Assembly: GCF_937138205.1 (NCBI RefSeq)
Contig: NZ_CAKZOT010000035.1
Location: 1 to 40,051, forward strand
Reading direction: 5' to 3'
Origin: an uncultured Rhodospira sp.
Lineage (GTDB): Bacteria > Pseudomonadota > Alphaproteobacteria > Rhodospirillales > Rhodospirillaceae
DNA: 40,051 nucleotides
In this document: piece after piece, positions 25,201 through 33,781 of the stretch
Numbering within the stretch: the first letter of the stretch is position 1
Layout: the number at the start of each line of letters is the position of its first letter
Translations under genes and position numbers: made by a program
Notes under the pieces: generated by a model
What the model was told of the DNA's origin: nothing
The model's input: only the letters and a program-made list of their open reading frames with translations
Database searches by the model: none

Positions 25201-25870
25201 GGTGCTCTATGTCTTCCGCACCCTGGTCAACGAGCCGATCCCCATGAACGAGGGCTGTCTGAAGCCGATCGAGATCCGCGTGCCCGAGGGCTGCCTTTTG
25301 AACCCGGTGTATCCGGCCGCCGTGGTGGCCGGCAACGTCGAGACCAGCCAGGCGGTGGTCGATTGCCTCTATGGCGCGCTGGGGGTGATGGCCGCCGCCC
25401 AGGGCACCATGAACAATCTGACCTTCGGCAACGCCCGCCACCAGTACTACGAGACCATCTGCGGCGGTGCGGGGGCGGGGCCGGACTTCGACGGTGCGTC
25501 GGCCGTGCACACCCACATGACCAACAGCCGCCTGACCGACCCGGAGGTGCTGGAGGCCCGCTTCCCGGTGCTGGTGGAGGACTTCCATGTGCGGCCGGGC
25601 TCGGGCGGCGCCGGCGCGCACCGGGGCGGCGACGGGGTGGTGCGGCGGTTGCGGTTCCGCGAGGCCATGACGGCGTCGATCCTGTCCAACCGCCGCCGGG
25701 TGGCGCCGTTCGGGCTGAACGGCGGGGCGGACGGCGCCTGCGGGCGCAACACTGTGGAGCGCACGGACGGATCGGTCGAGGACCTGGGGGCGACCGGGTC
25801 CACCGAAATGGCCCCGGGCGATGTGCTGGTCATTGAGACCCCCGGCGGTGGGGGATTCGGAACACCGTAG
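22238..25870 (+). CDS. 5-Oxoprolinase / hydantoinase A+B fusion
   Basis: 5-Oxoprolinase hydrolyses 5-oxoproline to glutamate with ATP. The product is 1210 residues, joining a HyuA-like half (about 1-690) and a HyuB-like half (about 700-1210), as in single-chain 5-oxoprolinases. The HyuA half has the actin-like ATPase motifs [10 protein letters not shown] near residue 27, [16 protein letters not shown] near 86, and [11 protein letters not shown] near 298. The HyuB half starts [18 protein letters not shown] and has the [13 protein letters not shown] and RGHHADIGG segments. GGAGAAAG is about 10 bases before the ATG. A hydantoinase of other specificity is possible. Its stop codon (TAG) lies inside a dispersed repeat. 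Confidence 0.9.
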   Translation: MPATDTADNAPQAAETSDRWQIWIDRGGTFTDVVARRPDGALVTHKLLSENPEQYADAALQGIRDLFGVGPNDPIPTDRIEAVKMGTTVATNALLERTGDRVVLATTQGFGDALRIGTQNRPHLFTREIVLPEMLYKRVVEVPGRVTAEGEEIAPLAEDAARAGLQQAFDAGIRACAVAFLHGYRYPDHESRVAEIAREIGFSQVSVSHAVSPLMKLVGRGDTTVVDAYLSPILRRYVDQVAGDLGDTRLMFMQSNGGLTDARLFQGKDAILSGPAGGVVGMARTAEMAGFKKLIGFDMGGTSTDVSHFDGEYERAFDTQVAGIRVQAPMMRIHTVAAGGGSILHFDGARFRVGPDSAGANPGPACYRRGGPLAVTDCNVVLGKIQPDFFPKVFGPDADQPLDAEAARDGFADLAGRIGDGRPAEAVAEGFLRIAVENMANAIKTISIQRGYDVTEYALVCFGGAGGQHACLVADALGMSTVFLHPFSGVLSAYGMGLADVRTMGERSVGAPLDDNGVREAEKALDTLAEQGRAEIEAQGLDGTGAHVLRKAHLRYDGTDTPLIVDAGPIDAMKQAFAEAHRTRYGFVLDKPLVIEAVSAETIATTVAIDEADLDLPRRDGAPEPRDRRRLYSGGAWHDAPLHDRTDLRPGDTIAGPAIIVEPTGTIVVEPGWRAAFTAKGHIVLERAEPRPDSVALGTKADPVMLEVFNNLFMNIAEQMGATLQNTASSVNIKERLDFSCAVFDGAGHLIANAPHMPVHLGSMSESVQAIMAAHGEAMRPGDVYATNAPYNGGTHLPDVTVVTPVFDEAGREILFYVGARGHHADIGGITPGSMPPLSGSVEEEGILIDAFHLVDAEEGFRETALLDLLEGGPYPARNPRQTIADLQAQIAANEKGVRELRRMVDQFGLDVVRAYMGHVQANAEETVRRVLDVLEDGTFTVEMDNGAEIRVSITVDRQARGAVVDFAGTSDQLADNFNAPKPVTRAAVLYVFRTLVNEPIPMNEGCLKPIEIRVPEGCLLNPVYPAAVVAGNVETSQAVVDCLYGALGVMAAAQGTMNNLTFGNARHQYYETICGGAGAGPDFDGASAVHTHMTNSRLTDPEVLEARFPVLVEDFHVRPGSGGAGAHRGGDGVVRRLRFREAMTASILSNRRRVAPFGLNGGADGACGRNTVERTDGSVEDLGATGSTEMAPGDVLVIETPGGGGFGTP

Positions 25871-25952
25871 GGTGCGTCTGCGCCGAAAGGCGCGACGCAC
25901 CATCAGCCGGTGCGTCGTCCGCCGCAGTCGCGGCGGTCAGACGCACCCTACG
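25866..25952. repeat. GTAGGGTGCGTC palindromic repeat, copy 2
   Basis: CGTAGGGTGCGTC ... GACGCACCCTACG with two internal GTGCGTC/GACGCAC hairpins. Its first bases supply the TAG stop codon of the 5-oxoprolinase gene. Confidence 0.9.
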
Positions 25953-25981
25953 GCTTGCTGGGGGCGGGGGATTCGGCACAT

Positions 25982-26068
25982 CGTAGGGTGCGTCTGCGCC
26001 GAAAGGCGCGACGCACCATCAACCTGTGCGTCGTCCGCCGCGGGCGCGGCGGTCAGACGCACCCTACG
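25982..26068. repeat. GTAGGGTGCGTC palindromic repeat, copy 3
   Basis: This copy is almost identical to copy 2. The segment between them (about GGGGGATTCGGCACATCG) is itself a near copy of the last bases of the 5-oxoprolinase gene, so the duplicated unit is about 115 bases and includes the gene end. Confidence 0.9.
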
Positions 26069-26121
26069 GCTTGCCGTCGGGGAGGTTTGTCGTTATGTTT
26101 TTGTAAGGACACCGCGCGACC

Positions 26122-26403
26122 ATGGAGGACGATGACTGGACGTGGGATCCGGCTAAGGCGGCAAGGAACAAGGCCAAACACAGTGTCAGTTTCGCGCTCG
26201 CCGTCAGGGTTTTCGACGATCCCCTCCACCTGACGACAGAAGATCCTGAACCGTCGGAGGCTCGATACCGGACTCTGGGCGCGGTCGGCACCACGGTCCT
26301 TTTCGTGGTCCACACATGGCCATTGAACGACCGTCCCGGCCGGATCATCAGCGCGCGCAAGGCAACGCCACGGGAAAGGCGCATCTATCATGACCACGCC
26401 TGA
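26122..26403 (+). CDS. brnT: BrnT-family toxin (ribonuclease)
   Basis: BrnT toxins are small RelE-fold ribonucleases that block translation. The 93-residue product shows the family pattern: WTWDPAKAARNKAKHSVSF near residue 6 (WDP, N, KH, F), VFDDP near 30, then LFVVHTW and RIISARKATPRERRIYHDH at the end. The catalytic basic and acidic residues of the family appear to be kept. It overlaps the antitoxin gene by 14 bases, the usual toxin-first order. AAGGA is about 12 bases before the ATG. Palindromic repeats lie on both sides. Confidence 0.88.
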   Translation: MEDDDWTWDPAKAARNKAKHSVSFALAVRVFDDPLHLTTEDPEPSEARYRTLGAVGTTVLFVVHTWPLNDRPGRIISARKATPRERRIYHDHA

Positions 26404-26662
26404 CAAACTCTCCCCGGACCACCAGACCGAACTGAAGGCGCTGGAAGACATGCCGGACGACGCCATCGACACGACCGACATCCCCGAGGCCACCGAATGG
26501 GCGGGCGCCCGGCGCGGCGCCCTGTACCGTCCGGTCAAGCGGCAGGTCACGATCCGGCTCGACGCGGACATTATCGCGTGGTTCCAGGCCGGCGGAGCGC
26601 AAGGCTACCAGTCCCGCATCAACGCCGCCCTGCGGGAGTACATCGCCCGGCATGGGGAGTGA
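26390..26662 (+). CDS. brnA: BrnA-family antitoxin
   Basis: The 90-residue product neutralises BrnT and, in studied cases, represses the operon through a ribbon-helix-helix fold. The C-terminal half has the BrnA pattern: VTIRLDADIIAWFQAGG near residue 52 and GYQSRINAALREYIARHG to the end. The N-terminal half is acidic and probably wraps the toxin. Its ATG lies inside the brnT end, so the two are translationally coupled. It ends 17 bases before a partial palindromic repeat. Confidence 0.88.
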   Translation: MTTPDKLSPDHQTELKALEDMPDDAIDTTDIPEATEWAGARRGALYRPVKRQVTIRLDADIIAWFQAGGAQGYQSRINAALREYIARHGE

Positions 26663-26679
26663 GGGGAGGCATAGCATTC

Positions 26680-26725
26680 GCGGTGCGTCGCCCGCCGCAT
26701 TCGCGGCGGTCAGACGCACCCTACG
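26680..26725. repeat. Right half of a GTAGGGTGCGTC repeat, copy 4
   Basis: Only the right-hand hairpin and outer arm are present (GCGGTGCGTCG ... GACGCACCCTACGG). The left half is missing. It lies just downstream of brnA and is closest to the right half of copy 1. Confidence 0.8.
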
Positions 26726-26754
26726 GCTTGCTGGGGGTGGGGGATTCGGAACAC

Positions 26755-26841
26755 CGTAGGGTGCGTCTGCGCCGAAAGGCGCGACGCACCATCAGCCGGT
26801 GCGTCGTCCGCCGCAGTCGCGGCGGTCAGACGCACCCTACG
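26755..26841. repeat. GTAGGGTGCGTC palindromic repeat, copy 5
   Basis: A full copy, nearly identical to copy 2, preceded by the same GGGGGATTCGGAACAC segment that ends the 5-oxoprolinase gene about 890 bases upstream. Confidence 0.9.
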
Positions 26842-26931
26842 GGGTGACGATCAGCCGTGGCGCGGCGGTGGTCCGGCCTCCTCGTCCCTCCCCCACGGCC
26901 CGAGCCAGCGCCGGGTCTCGGCGCGCCCCCC

Positions 26932-27288
26932 TCACGACCGCGCCGCGTTGGCGCAGCGGATGCACAACGGCACGGCCGGGTCGAACGCCAGCCGCCGCGC
27001 GGCGATGTCGTCGCCGCAGTGGACACAGATGCCGTAGTCGCCCGTCTCCAGGCGCTCAAGGGCGGCGTCGATCCGCTTGAGTTCCACCTGGCGCCGCCGT
27101 TCCGTTTCCTGCGCCATGGCCTGCTGCTGCAACGCGTCCATGCGCGACAGCCGGCCCATGGCCGTGTCGCCGGCGTCCACGGTGGCCCGGTCGGCGACCG
27201 TGCTCGCCTCGTCGGCCAGCACCTCCGCGCGGTGAGCCACCAGGCGGTCTCGCAGGGCCTGCGTGTCCAGGTCGGTCCGCTTGGTCAA
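26932..27288 (-). CDS. DksA/TraR-family zinc-finger protein
   Basis: DksA/TraR proteins bind the secondary channel of RNA polymerase and alter initiation. The product is 118 residues, with a helical N-terminal hairpin (about 1-80) and a C-terminal C4 zinc finger, CVHCGDDIAARRL then CIRCA (Cys-x2-Cys, 17 residues, Cys-x2-Cys). It is shorter than E. coli DksA, and I cannot identify the tip acidic residues that true DksA needs, so it may be a general-stress relative. The start is TTG at 27288, with GGGAGG 7 bases upstream; no ATG or GTG fits. Confidence 0.8.
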   Translation of the reverse strand: MTKRTDLDTQALRDRLVAHRAEVLADEASTVADRATVDAGDTAMGRLSRMDALQQQAMAQETERRRQVELKRIDAALERLETGDYGICVHCGDDIAARRLAFDPAVPLCIRCANAARS

Positions 27289-27445
27289 GGCTGTCCTCCC
27301 GTGCCCTCGAGATGCGCAACCAGACTCGGCCCGCACCCGTGAAGTGGCGGGGCGGGGCCGGTCACCACAGAATTCTTGACAGAAGCATGACACGGCGCGG
27401 GCGCCGTGGCCAATGGATTTGGTCCCGATCGACGCCCGCGCCACC

Positions 27446-28591
27446 CTATCGGCGCGTGTCGGGCGCGGCGGGTTGCATCCGCTCGGCCTCGAAGTCCAGG
27501 TCGAGGTGCAGATCGAACGCCAGGTCGCGGTCCCAGTCATCCGGGCCGCGCGCGGGCAACAGGGCGGCCTCGGGGATCGGCGCCAGCGCGTCCAGGAACT
27601 GGGCGGCCACGGCGGTCCATCCATGCCGCAGGGCAAATGCGCGGCAGGCGGCCCGGTCCAGGTCGAGCGCCGTCAGGGCCGCGCGCCGCAGATCGTCGTC
27701 AAGCACGCCGACCGGGTGTTCCGGAGCGGCGCCAGCCAGCACGTCGCGCGGTCCGGCCACGGGAAAGGCGGCCACCGGCAGGCCGCAGGCCAGGGCCTCC
27801 AGCAGCACCAGCCCGAACGTGTCGGTCAGGCTGGGGAAGACCAGCGCGTCGGCCGCCGAGTAGCAACGGGCGATGGCCTCGTCGTCCGCCGGCTGAGTAA
27901 AAAACACATCGGAATAGCGCCGCCGCAACCCGTCCAGGGCCGGTCCCACGCCCGCCACGACCTTCGATCCCGGCAGGTCCAGGTCCAGGAACGCCGGCAG
28001 GTTCTTTTCCACCGCGATGCGGCCGAGGAACAGGAAGATCGGCCGGGGCAGATGGGCGAACGGGGCGTTCCCCGCGTCCTCCATGGGACGGAAGATGGCG
28101 GTGTCGACACCGTGCGACCACAAAACGAGCCGTTGCAGGCCGCGCCGCTCCAGTTCGGCGTGGATCGAGGCGGTGGGCACCAGAACCCGCGTTGCCGGCC
28201 GGTGCACGTGACGCATCCACCCATAGAGCCAGGACAGCGGCGTGCGGAACCGGGTATGCACGTATTCAGGAAAGCGCGTGTGGTAGGCGGTGGTGAACGG
28301 CCAGCCCCAGCCCAGGCAGATGCGACGCGCCGCCAGACCCAGGGGACCCTCGGTGGCGATATGCACGGCGTCGGGGCGGAAGGCGGCCAGCATCCGCCGC
28401 ACCTTGCGGCGGGGGCCTACGGCGAGGCGGATATCGGGATAGGTGGGCAGGGGCACCGAGCGGAAGGCGTTCGGCTCGATCACGGCCACGGTGTGTCCGT
28501 CCGCCTCCAGGGCACGACGAACCGCTTCGATCACCCGCACGACCCCGTTGATCTGGGGCCGCCAGGCATCCGTGACGATACAGATGCGCAC
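27446..28591 (-). CDS. Glycosyltransferase, GT4 family
   Basis: The 381-residue product has a GT-B fold. The N-terminus MRICIVTDAWRPQINGVV is typical of GT4 enzymes that add sugars such as mannose, glucose or uronic acid to lipids. FLFLGRIAVEKN near residue 195 and the acidic pair in TDTFGLVLLEALACG near 262 form the nucleotide-sugar site. The C-terminus is acidic (about 355-381) and may be specific to this protein. The start is GTG, with AGGGGA upstream. It lies 59 bases downstream of mltG on the same strand and may be the last gene of that transcript. It is peripheral to the membrane or cytosolic; donor and acceptor are unknown. Confidence 0.85.
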   Translation of the reverse strand: MRICIVTDAWRPQINGVVRVIEAVRRALEADGHTVAVIEPNAFRSVPLPTYPDIRLAVGPRRKVRRMLAAFRPDAVHIATEGPLGLAARRICLGWGWPFTTAYHTRFPEYVHTRFRTPLSWLYGWMRHVHRPATRVLVPTASIHAELERRGLQRLVLWSHGVDTAIFRPMEDAGNAPFAHLPRPIFLFLGRIAVEKNLPAFLDLDLPGSKVVAGVGPALDGLRRRYSDVFFTQPADDEAIARCYSAADALVFPSLTDTFGLVLLEALACGLPVAAFPVAGPRDVLAGAAPEHPVGVLDDDLRRAALTALDLDRAACRAFALRHGWTAVAAQFLDALAPIPEAALLPARGPDDWDRDLAFDLHLDLDFEAERMQPAAPDTRR

Positions 28592-28650
28592 GGTCTCGGT
28601 ATCCCCTGCTGCCGCCGTCCCCCACGCGCCCGGCGGCTGGCGGTGCGGTG

Positions 28651-29715
28651 CTAATCGTCTGTCTGGCGCTGCTCACGCAGGAAGCGGCGCCAGGCCCGCA
28701 CGTTGCGATTGTGCTCGGCCAGCGTGCGGGCGAAGGCATGGCCGCCGCTGCCGTCGGCGACGAAGAACAGGTCCTCGGTCTCCTTCGGGTTCAGGACGGC
28801 GGCGATGGTGTCCCGCCCGGGATTGCAGATCGGCCCCGGCGGAAGGCCGTCGATCACGTACGTATTATAGGGCGTTGGCTCGCGCAGGTCGGAGCGGGTC
28901 AGGCCCCGGCCCAACACGCCGGACGGCTCCAGCCCATAGATCACCGTCGGGTCCGACTGCAGGCGCATTCCCCGGCGCAGCCGATTGACGAACACGCCGG
29001 CGATATGCGCCTTTTCCGACGTGAGGCCGGTTTCCTTCTCGACGATCGAGGCGAGGATCAACGCCTCCTCGGGCGTGTCGTAGGGCAGCCCCTCGACCCG
29101 TGTCGGCCACAACTCGACCAGCGTCTCCTCCATCGCGGCCATCATGCGGCGGATGAGCGCGTCCCGGCTGTCGCCGCGCGTGAAGTGATAGGTCTCGGGC
29201 AGAAGGGAGCCCTCGTTCGGGCGTAGCGTGATCTCGCCGTCCAGGCCCTCCGTCGCGCCCACCAGGGCCAGCACGCGTTCGGTGGTCATGCCTTCGGCCA
29301 CCGTCACCCGGTGGGCGATGACATCGCCCCGGGTCAGGATGTCCAGGGCGCCTCGGGGCGTGACGGCGACATCGAACCGGTACTCGCCCGCCTTCAGGTC
29401 GCGGGCGCGATCGGCCAGGCGGGCGCCGATCTCGAACAACTGCGGATCGCGGATGACGCCGGCCTCGGCCAGGGTTTCGGCGATGGTGGCCAGGCCCTCG
29501 CCCTGGGTCACCACGACCGTCGTGGGGCTCGTCAGCGGGCCGGGCGTGTCGAAATGGTCCTCCAGGAAACGCCAGCCGGCGTAGGCGACCACCACGACCA
29601 GCCCCACCAGCAGCGACAGCGAGGTGACCACGGCGCGGACCCAGCCCCCTCCGCCGGGCGGGCGCTTCGGCGGCGGGCGCTCCGTCTCCTGTCCGGGCTG
29701 GGTGCCGTGTTCCAT
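28651..29715 (-). CDS. mltG: Endolytic murein transglycosylase MltG
   Basis: MltG cuts nascent glycan strands at the inner membrane and so ends peptidoglycan chains. The 354-residue product has a Pro/Gly-rich cytosolic tail (1-25), one membrane segment (about 30-48), a LysM-like subdomain (about 65-115), and the YceG catalytic domain with ILASIVEKETG near residue 221 (catalytic Glu), QSDPTVIYGL near 255, PYNTY near 282 and NPGRDTIAAVLNP near 300. It starts 8 bases after the fabF stop codon with only a weak ribosome site, which suggests coupling to fabF. The fabF-mltG order is common in proteobacteria. Confidence 0.95.
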   Translation of the reverse strand: MEHGTQPGQETERPPPKRPPGGGGWVRAVVTSLSLLVGLVVVVAYAGWRFLEDHFDTPGPLTSPTTVVVTQGEGLATIAETLAEAGVIRDPQLFEIGARLADRARDLKAGEYRFDVAVTPRGALDILTRGDVIAHRVTVAEGMTTERVLALVGATEGLDGEITLRPNEGSLLPETYHFTRGDSRDALIRRMMAAMEETLVELWPTRVEGLPYDTPEEALILASIVEKETGLTSEKAHIAGVFVNRLRRGMRLQSDPTVIYGLEPSGVLGRGLTRSDLREPTPYNTYVIDGLPPGPICNPGRDTIAAVLNPKETEDLFFVADGSGGHAFARTLAEHNRNVRAWRRFLREQRQTDD

Positions 29716-29723
29716 GGGCGCGC

Positions 29724-31010
29724 TCAGGGGGCCGCGCCGACGATCAGACAGGCGTTGGTGCCGCCGAATCCGAAGCTGTTCGACAGGGCGTGCCGGACGG
29801 CGCGCTCCTTCGCCACCTTGGGCACCAGATCCAGGTCGCAGCCCTCGGTGGGGTTCTCCAGGTTGAGCGTCGGCGGCACCACGCCGTTGACCACGGCCAG
29901 GATGGCATAGATGGCCTCGACGCTGCCGGCCGCGCCCAACAGGTGGCCGATGGCCGACTTGGTCGACGACATGGACAGCGCGTGGGCGTGGTCGCCGAAC
30001 AGACGCTTGACCGCATCGTGCTCGATCTTGTCACCCAGTTCCGTCGAGGTGCCGTGGGCGTTGATGTAGTCGATGTCCTCGGGGTTGAGTCCGGCATTGC
30101 GCAGGGCACCCCGCATGGCGCGGTAACCGCCGTTGCCGTCCTCGGCGGGGGCGGTGATATGGTAGGCATCGCCGCTCAGGCCGTAGCCCTTGATCTCGGC
30201 GTAAATGCGCGCGCCGCGCGCCTTGGCGTGCTCGTACTCCTCCAGCACGACGATGCCTGCGCCCTCGCCCATGACGAAGCCGTCGCGGTCGCGGTCCCAG
30301 GGGCGCGAGGCCTCGGTCGGGCGGTCGTTGAACCCGGTCGACAGCGCCTTGGCCGAGCAGAAGCCGGCCATGCCGATGCGGCAGATGGCGGCCTCGGCGC
30401 CGCCGGCGACCATCACGTCAGCGTCGCCGAACATGATCATGCGGCTGGCGTCACCGATGGCGTGGGCTCCGGTCGAGCAGGCGGTCACCACGGCGTGGTT
30501 CGGCCCCTTGAAGCCGTGCCGGATGGAGACGTGGCCGGAGACCAGGTTGATCAGGTTGGACGGGATGAAGAACGGGCTGATCTTGCGCGGGCCGTGCTTG
30601 TGCAGCGTCACGGCGCCCTCGGCGATGCCCTGCAGGCCGCCGATACCGGAGCCGATGATGACGCCGGTGCGCTCCTGGTCCTCGTCCGTCTCGGGTTTCC
30701 AACCGGAATCCGCGACCGCGTCGTCCGCCGCCTTCAGGCCGTAGACGATGAACTCGTCCATGCGGCGGCGCAGTTTGGCGTCGGCCCCCATGTCAGGGTG
30801 AAAGGCCGCCGGATCGTCGTCCTGGCCGCGATCGGCGCGCGGAACCAGGCCCGCCACCCGTGACGGAAGGTCGGAGACGTCCATGTGCTCGATGGCCCGA
30901 AGGCCCGACGTTCCGTTCGTGATCCGCTCCCAGTTGTGCGCCACGCCCACGCCCAACGGGGTCACCATGCCCAGTCCGGTGACGACGACTCGTCTCATTG
31001 CCCCTGCCAT
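29724..31010 (-). CDS. fabF: 3-Oxoacyl-ACP synthase II (KAS II)
   Basis: FabF condenses malonyl-ACP with a growing acyl-ACP in fatty-acid elongation. The 428-residue product is slightly longer than E. coli FabF. The active-site Cys is in VTACSTGAHAIGDA near residue 172, and the two His are in NAHGTSTELGD near 313 and KSAIGHLLGAAG near 348. FGFGGTNACLI near the end is also typical. The family N-terminus is MRRVVVTGLGMVTPLG; the ATG at 31010 adds four residues and has GAGGGA upstream, while 30998 has a site too close to it. It follows acpP by 124 bases. Confidence 0.95.
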   Translation of the reverse strand: MAGAMRRVVVTGLGMVTPLGVGVAHNWERITNGTSGLRAIEHMDVSDLPSRVAGLVPRADRGQDDDPAAFHPDMGADAKLRRRMDEFIVYGLKAADDAVADSGWKPETDEDQERTGVIIGSGIGGLQGIAEGAVTLHKHGPRKISPFFIPSNLINLVSGHVSIRHGFKGPNHAVVTACSTGAHAIGDASRMIMFGDADVMVAGGAEAAICRIGMAGFCSAKALSTGFNDRPTEASRPWDRDRDGFVMGEGAGIVVLEEYEHAKARGARIYAEIKGYGLSGDAYHITAPAEDGNGGYRAMRGALRNAGLNPEDIDYINAHGTSTELGDKIEHDAVKRLFGDHAHALSMSSTKSAIGHLLGAAGSVEAIYAILAVVNGVVPPTLNLENPTEGCDLDLVPKVAKERAVRHALSNSFGFGGTNACLIVGAAP

Positions 31011-31134
31011 GTCTGGTCGATCTGTCCCTCGGGTACCGCAAGCCCGCGCGAGCGGAGTCGCGCGACTCCGACCCCGTTGGGCCAGCGCCCGGCCACTGCC
31101 CGCACCGCGACGCGTGGCCCGGCGCGCCAGTGCC

Positions 31135-31371
31135 TTACTTGGTGTTTTCGTTGATGAACTCGATGGCGTCCTTGACCGTCAGGATCTTCTCGGCCGCGTC
31201 ATCGGGGATCTCGCACTGGAACTCTTCCTCGAAGGCCATGACCAGTTCGACGGTATCCAGGCTGTCGGCGCCCAGATCGTCGATGAAACTGGCGTTCTCG
31301 GTAACCTTGGCCTCGTCGACGCCCAGGTGCTCGACCACGATTTTCTTCACGCGCTCGGCGACATCGCTCAT
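31135..31371 (-). CDS. acpP: Acyl carrier protein
   Basis: ACP carries acyl chains on a 4'-phosphopantetheine arm during fatty-acid and lipid synthesis. The 78-residue, acidic, four-helix product has the modified Ser in [18 protein letters not shown] near residue 37. The ATG at 31371 matches the family N-terminus ([12 protein letters not shown]). A 277-base gap separates it from fabG and contains a candidate promoter, so acpP may have extra, independent expression, as is usual for this abundant protein. Confidence 0.97.
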   Translation of the reverse strand: MSDVAERVKKIVVEHLGVDEAKVTENASFIDDLGADSLDTVELVMAFEEEFQCEIPDDAAEKILTVKDAIEFINENTK

Positions 31372-31577
31372 CTTGCTTCGTCCTTGAATGGTCTTAGGGG
31401 GATTTGGATCCGTATGGAGTCCGTTTTCGGGGGTGGATGTTCGGCGGGTTCGGCTGTCCCGTGCGGGTGGAGCCGACAATCCCGCGCCCGGATGGCCTGA
31501 TGCCTCCAGAGGCGGCGCCGGTCCGCACGGAAACCGTCAACGGAGCGTGCGCGCCAGCCGACCGAGAGGCGGTTCCT

Positions 31578-31605
31578 AGCATATTCACCCCCGCTTGGCC
31601 AGCAA
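31578..31605 (-). promoter_or_regulatory. Candidate acpP promoter
   Basis: On the minus strand TTGCTG (31605-31600) and TATGCT (31583-31578) are 16 bases apart. The start would be near 31571, leaving a leader of about 200 bases before acpP. The match is moderate. Confidence 0.4.
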
Positions 31606-31648
31606 TCCCGGGCGCCGGTTTGGCGGCTGTCCGCCGTCCCGGTCGGGT

Positions 31649-32389
31649 TCAGATCATCGCCATGCCGCCGTTGACGTGCAGGGTCTGGCCGGTGACGTAG
31701 GCCGCCTCGGCGCTGGCCAGGTAGACGACGGCGGCGGCGATATCCTCGCCGCGCCCCATGGCACCGGCCGGGATGGCACCCAGCAGGCGGTTCTTCTGGT
31801 CGTCGGACAGGGCATCGGTCATGGCCGAGGTGATGAAGCCCGGCGCCACGCAGTTCACGGTGATGCCGCGCGGAGCCACCTCGCCGGCCAGCGACTTGGT
31901 CATGCCGATCAGGCCGGCCTTGGAGGCGGCGTAGTTGGCCTGACCCGGATTGCCGGTCACGCCGACGATGGAGGTGATGGAGATGATCCGCCCCCAGCGC
32001 CGCTTCATCATGCCCTTCAGCGCGGCGCGCGACAGGCGGAAGGCGGCGGTCAGGTTCACGTCCAGCACGTCGGACCACTCGGCGTCCTTCATGCGCATGG
32101 CCAGACCGTCGCGGGTCAGGCCGGCGTTGTTGACGAGGATGTCGAGGCCCGCGCCGGCGGCGTCCTCGGCGGCCGCCACCAGCCCGTTGACGGCGTCGGC
32201 GTCGGACAGGTTGCAGGGGACCACGACGGCCCGCGAACCCAGGTCGGCGGCCAGCGCGTCGAGGGCCTCGCGGCGCGTGCCGGACAGGGCAACCGTCGCA
32301 CCCCGCTCGTGCAGGGCGCGGGCGATGGCGCCGCCGATGCCGCCGGACGCGCCGGTCACCAGCGCGGTCTTGCCGGTCAGATCAAACAT
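31649..32389 (-). CDS. fabG: 3-Oxoacyl-ACP reductase
   Basis: FabG is the NADPH-dependent reductase of fatty-acid synthesis. The 246-residue SDR protein has the cofactor motif TGASGGIGGAIA near residue 13, NNAG near 87, and the catalytic Ser-Tyr-Lys set in ITSIVG and NYAASKAG (about 138-155). The C-terminus GQTLHVNGGMAMI is characteristic of FabG. AAGGAC is about 10 bases before the ATG. It follows fabD by 19 bases. Confidence 0.96.
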   Translation of the reverse strand: MFDLTGKTALVTGASGGIGGAIARALHERGATVALSGTRREALDALAADLGSRAVVVPCNLSDADAVNGLVAAAEDAAGAGLDILVNNAGLTRDGLAMRMKDAEWSDVLDVNLTAAFRLSRAALKGMMKRRWGRIISITSIVGVTGNPGQANYAASKAGLIGMTKSLAGEVAPRGITVNCVAPGFITSAMTDALSDDQKNRLLGAIPAGAMGRGEDIAAAVVYLASAEAAYVTGQTLHVNGGMAMI

Positions 32390-32408
32390 GCGATGGAGTC
32401 CTTTTCCC

Positions 32409-33386
32409 TCAAACCTCGCGCGCGGGCGCCTGAAGGTCCTTCAGGAATGCCTCCACCTGGACCGGCGTTTCGATGGCCACGCCGCTCAGGCCGCGGTCGA
32501 TGCGCTTGGCCAGCCCGGACAGAACCTTGCCGGCGCCGAGTTCGACCAGCGTCTCGACCCCGTTGTCCTTCATGAACAGCACGCTCTCGCGCCAGCGCAC
32601 GGCGCCGGTGACCTGTTCGATCAGGCGAGTGCGAATCTCCTCGGGGTCGGTGACGGTGCTGGCGAGCACATTGGCCACCAGGGCCGGGGACGGCGCGGCC
32701 ATCGACACGTCGGCCAACGCCTCGCGCATGGCCTCGGCCGCCGGAGCCATCAGGGCGCAGTGGAACGGCGCGCTGACCGGCAGCATAACGGCGCGTTTGG
32801 CGCCCCGGTCGGCCGCCACCTCGACCGCCAGCTTGACGGCCTCGGTATGGCCGGACACCACCACCTGGCCCGGAGCGTTGTCGTTGGCGGCGGTGCACAC
32901 GCGGTCGCCCGCCACTTCGGCGGCGATGGCTTGGGCGGCGTCGACGTCCAGGCCGAGCAGCGCGGCCATCGCCCCCTGCCCGACCGGCACGGCGCGCTGC
33001 ATGGCCTGGCCCCGGGCCTTCAGCAGGCGGGCCGTGTCGGCCAGCGAGAACGTGCCGGCGGCGGCCAGCGCCGAATACTCCCCGAGAGAATGCCCGGCGA
33101 CGAACCGCGCCGTGTCGGCCAGACGAATCCCGCCCTCGCGTTCCAGCACGCGGACCACGGCCATGGACACGGCCATCAGCGCGGGCTGGGCGTTTTCGGT
33201 GAGGGTCAGGGTCTCCAGCGGTCCCTCGCGCATCAACCGCCACAGCGGCTGCGACAGCGCGTCGTCGACCTCCTCGTAGACCTCACGTGCCACGCCAAAG
33301 GTTTCCGCGAGGGCCTGTCCCATCCCCACGGCCTGGGAACCCTGCCCCGGAAAGACGAACGCCCGCGTCTGGCTCGCCTGCGTCAT
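32409..33386 (-). CDS. fabD: Malonyl-CoA:ACP transacylase
   Basis: FabD loads malonyl groups onto ACP. The 325-residue product has [14 protein letters not shown] near residue 10, the nucleophile Ser in [16 protein letters not shown] near 96, [10 protein letters not shown] (catalytic His) near 205, and [15 protein letters not shown] near 285. The ATG at 33386 has GGGAG about 10 bases upstream; the longer frame adds a non-homologous leader. It is the first gene of the fabD-fabG-acpP-fabF-mltG cluster and is divergent from rpsF. Confidence 0.96.
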   Translation of the reverse strand: MTQASQTRAFVFPGQGSQAVGMGQALAETFGVAREVYEEVDDALSQPLWRLMREGPLETLTLTENAQPALMAVSMAVVRVLEREGGIRLADTARFVAGHSLGEYSALAAAGTFSLADTARLLKARGQAMQRAVPVGQGAMAALLGLDVDAAQAIAAEVAGDRVCTAANDNAPGQVVVSGHTEAVKLAVEVAADRGAKRAVMLPVSAPFHCALMAPAAEAMREALADVSMAAPSPALVANVLASTVTDPEEIRTRLIEQVTGAVRWRESVLFMKDNGVETLVELGAGKVLSGLAKRIDRGLSGVAIETPVQVEAFLKDLQAPAREV

Positions 33387-33575
33387 TGCTCGTCGATCTC
33401 CCTCACACGAAATGTGCCCCCCAAAGGGTGATGCGCCGCCGCGCGGCGTGCGGATCTCCACGCCGTCTCCTCCCCGGTCATCGCCCCACCGCGATCCCCG
33501 GGGGCAGCCGAAAAGGCGCGAGAATCAGGCCCCTGGCCGGTGACAGCCGGTCTCTTCGCATATGCGGTGGGCGGC

Positions 33576-33604
33576 ACAGTGTGAAACCGTGTAACACTTG
33601 TCAA
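33576..33604 (-). promoter_or_regulatory. Weak candidate fabD promoter
   Basis: On the minus strand TTGACA (33604-33599) is a perfect -35 box, but the region 17 bases on (CACTGT) is a poor -10. It lies back to back with the rpsF promoter, so the two cannot easily be used at once. The leader would be about 185 bases. Confidence 0.3.
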
Positions 33605-33611
33605 GCGTCCC

Positions 33612-33639
33612 TTGCACCGGCGGCGGCGATGTGTATAGT
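33612..33639 (+). promoter_or_regulatory. rpsF cluster promoter
   Basis: TTGCAC (33612-33617) and TATAGT (33634-33639) are 16 bases apart. Transcription should begin near 33646, giving a leader of about 155 bases with three hairpins before rpsF. Confidence 0.6.
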
Positions 33640-33654
33640 GCAGCCTCTTTCCGA

Positions 33655-33707
33655 CCCGCCGGCACCGTCGGCGGGCGGGTTTCTGTTGGGCCGGCGCAGG
33701 CCGGCCC
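33655..33707 (+). promoter_or_regulatory. Two leader hairpins upstream of rpsF
   Basis: CCCGCCG and CGGCGGG (33655-33675) form a hairpin followed by CGGGTTTCTGTT, which looks like a weak attenuator. GGGCCGGC and GCCGGCCC (33688-33707) form a second, perfect hairpin. They may take part in control of the ribosomal operon. Confidence 0.45.
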
Positions 33708-33738
33708 GCAACCCTTGCCGGCATGGGCCGGCTATGCC

Positions 33739-33781
33739 TGTCGAACGCCGTGGGGTGCCCACGCGTTCCCGGGCTGAGACA
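33739..33781 (+). promoter_or_regulatory. Candidate S6:S18 ribosomal protein leader
   Basis: TGTC and GACA close a stem. Inside, GAACG pairs with CGTTC and CGTGGG with CCCACG around a small loop. The 3' side between CGTTC and GACA has an unpaired CCGGGCTGA. Known S6:S18 leaders show a hairpin above a bulge that contains CCG, bound by the S6-S18 complex to repress their own translation. The element ends 22 bases before the rpsF ATG. Folded by eye. Confidence 0.55.

Noticed and set aside
23027-25903. Very long minus-strand frame opposite the 5-oxoprolinase gene
   Set aside because: It is a shadow of a high-GC gene; the plus-strand product has clear family motifs throughout.
27369-27410. TTGACA and a hairpin between the glycosyltransferase and DksA genes on the plus strand
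   Set aside because: No plus-strand gene lies downstream, and the hairpin has no T-run on the minus strand, so neither promoter nor terminator is supported.
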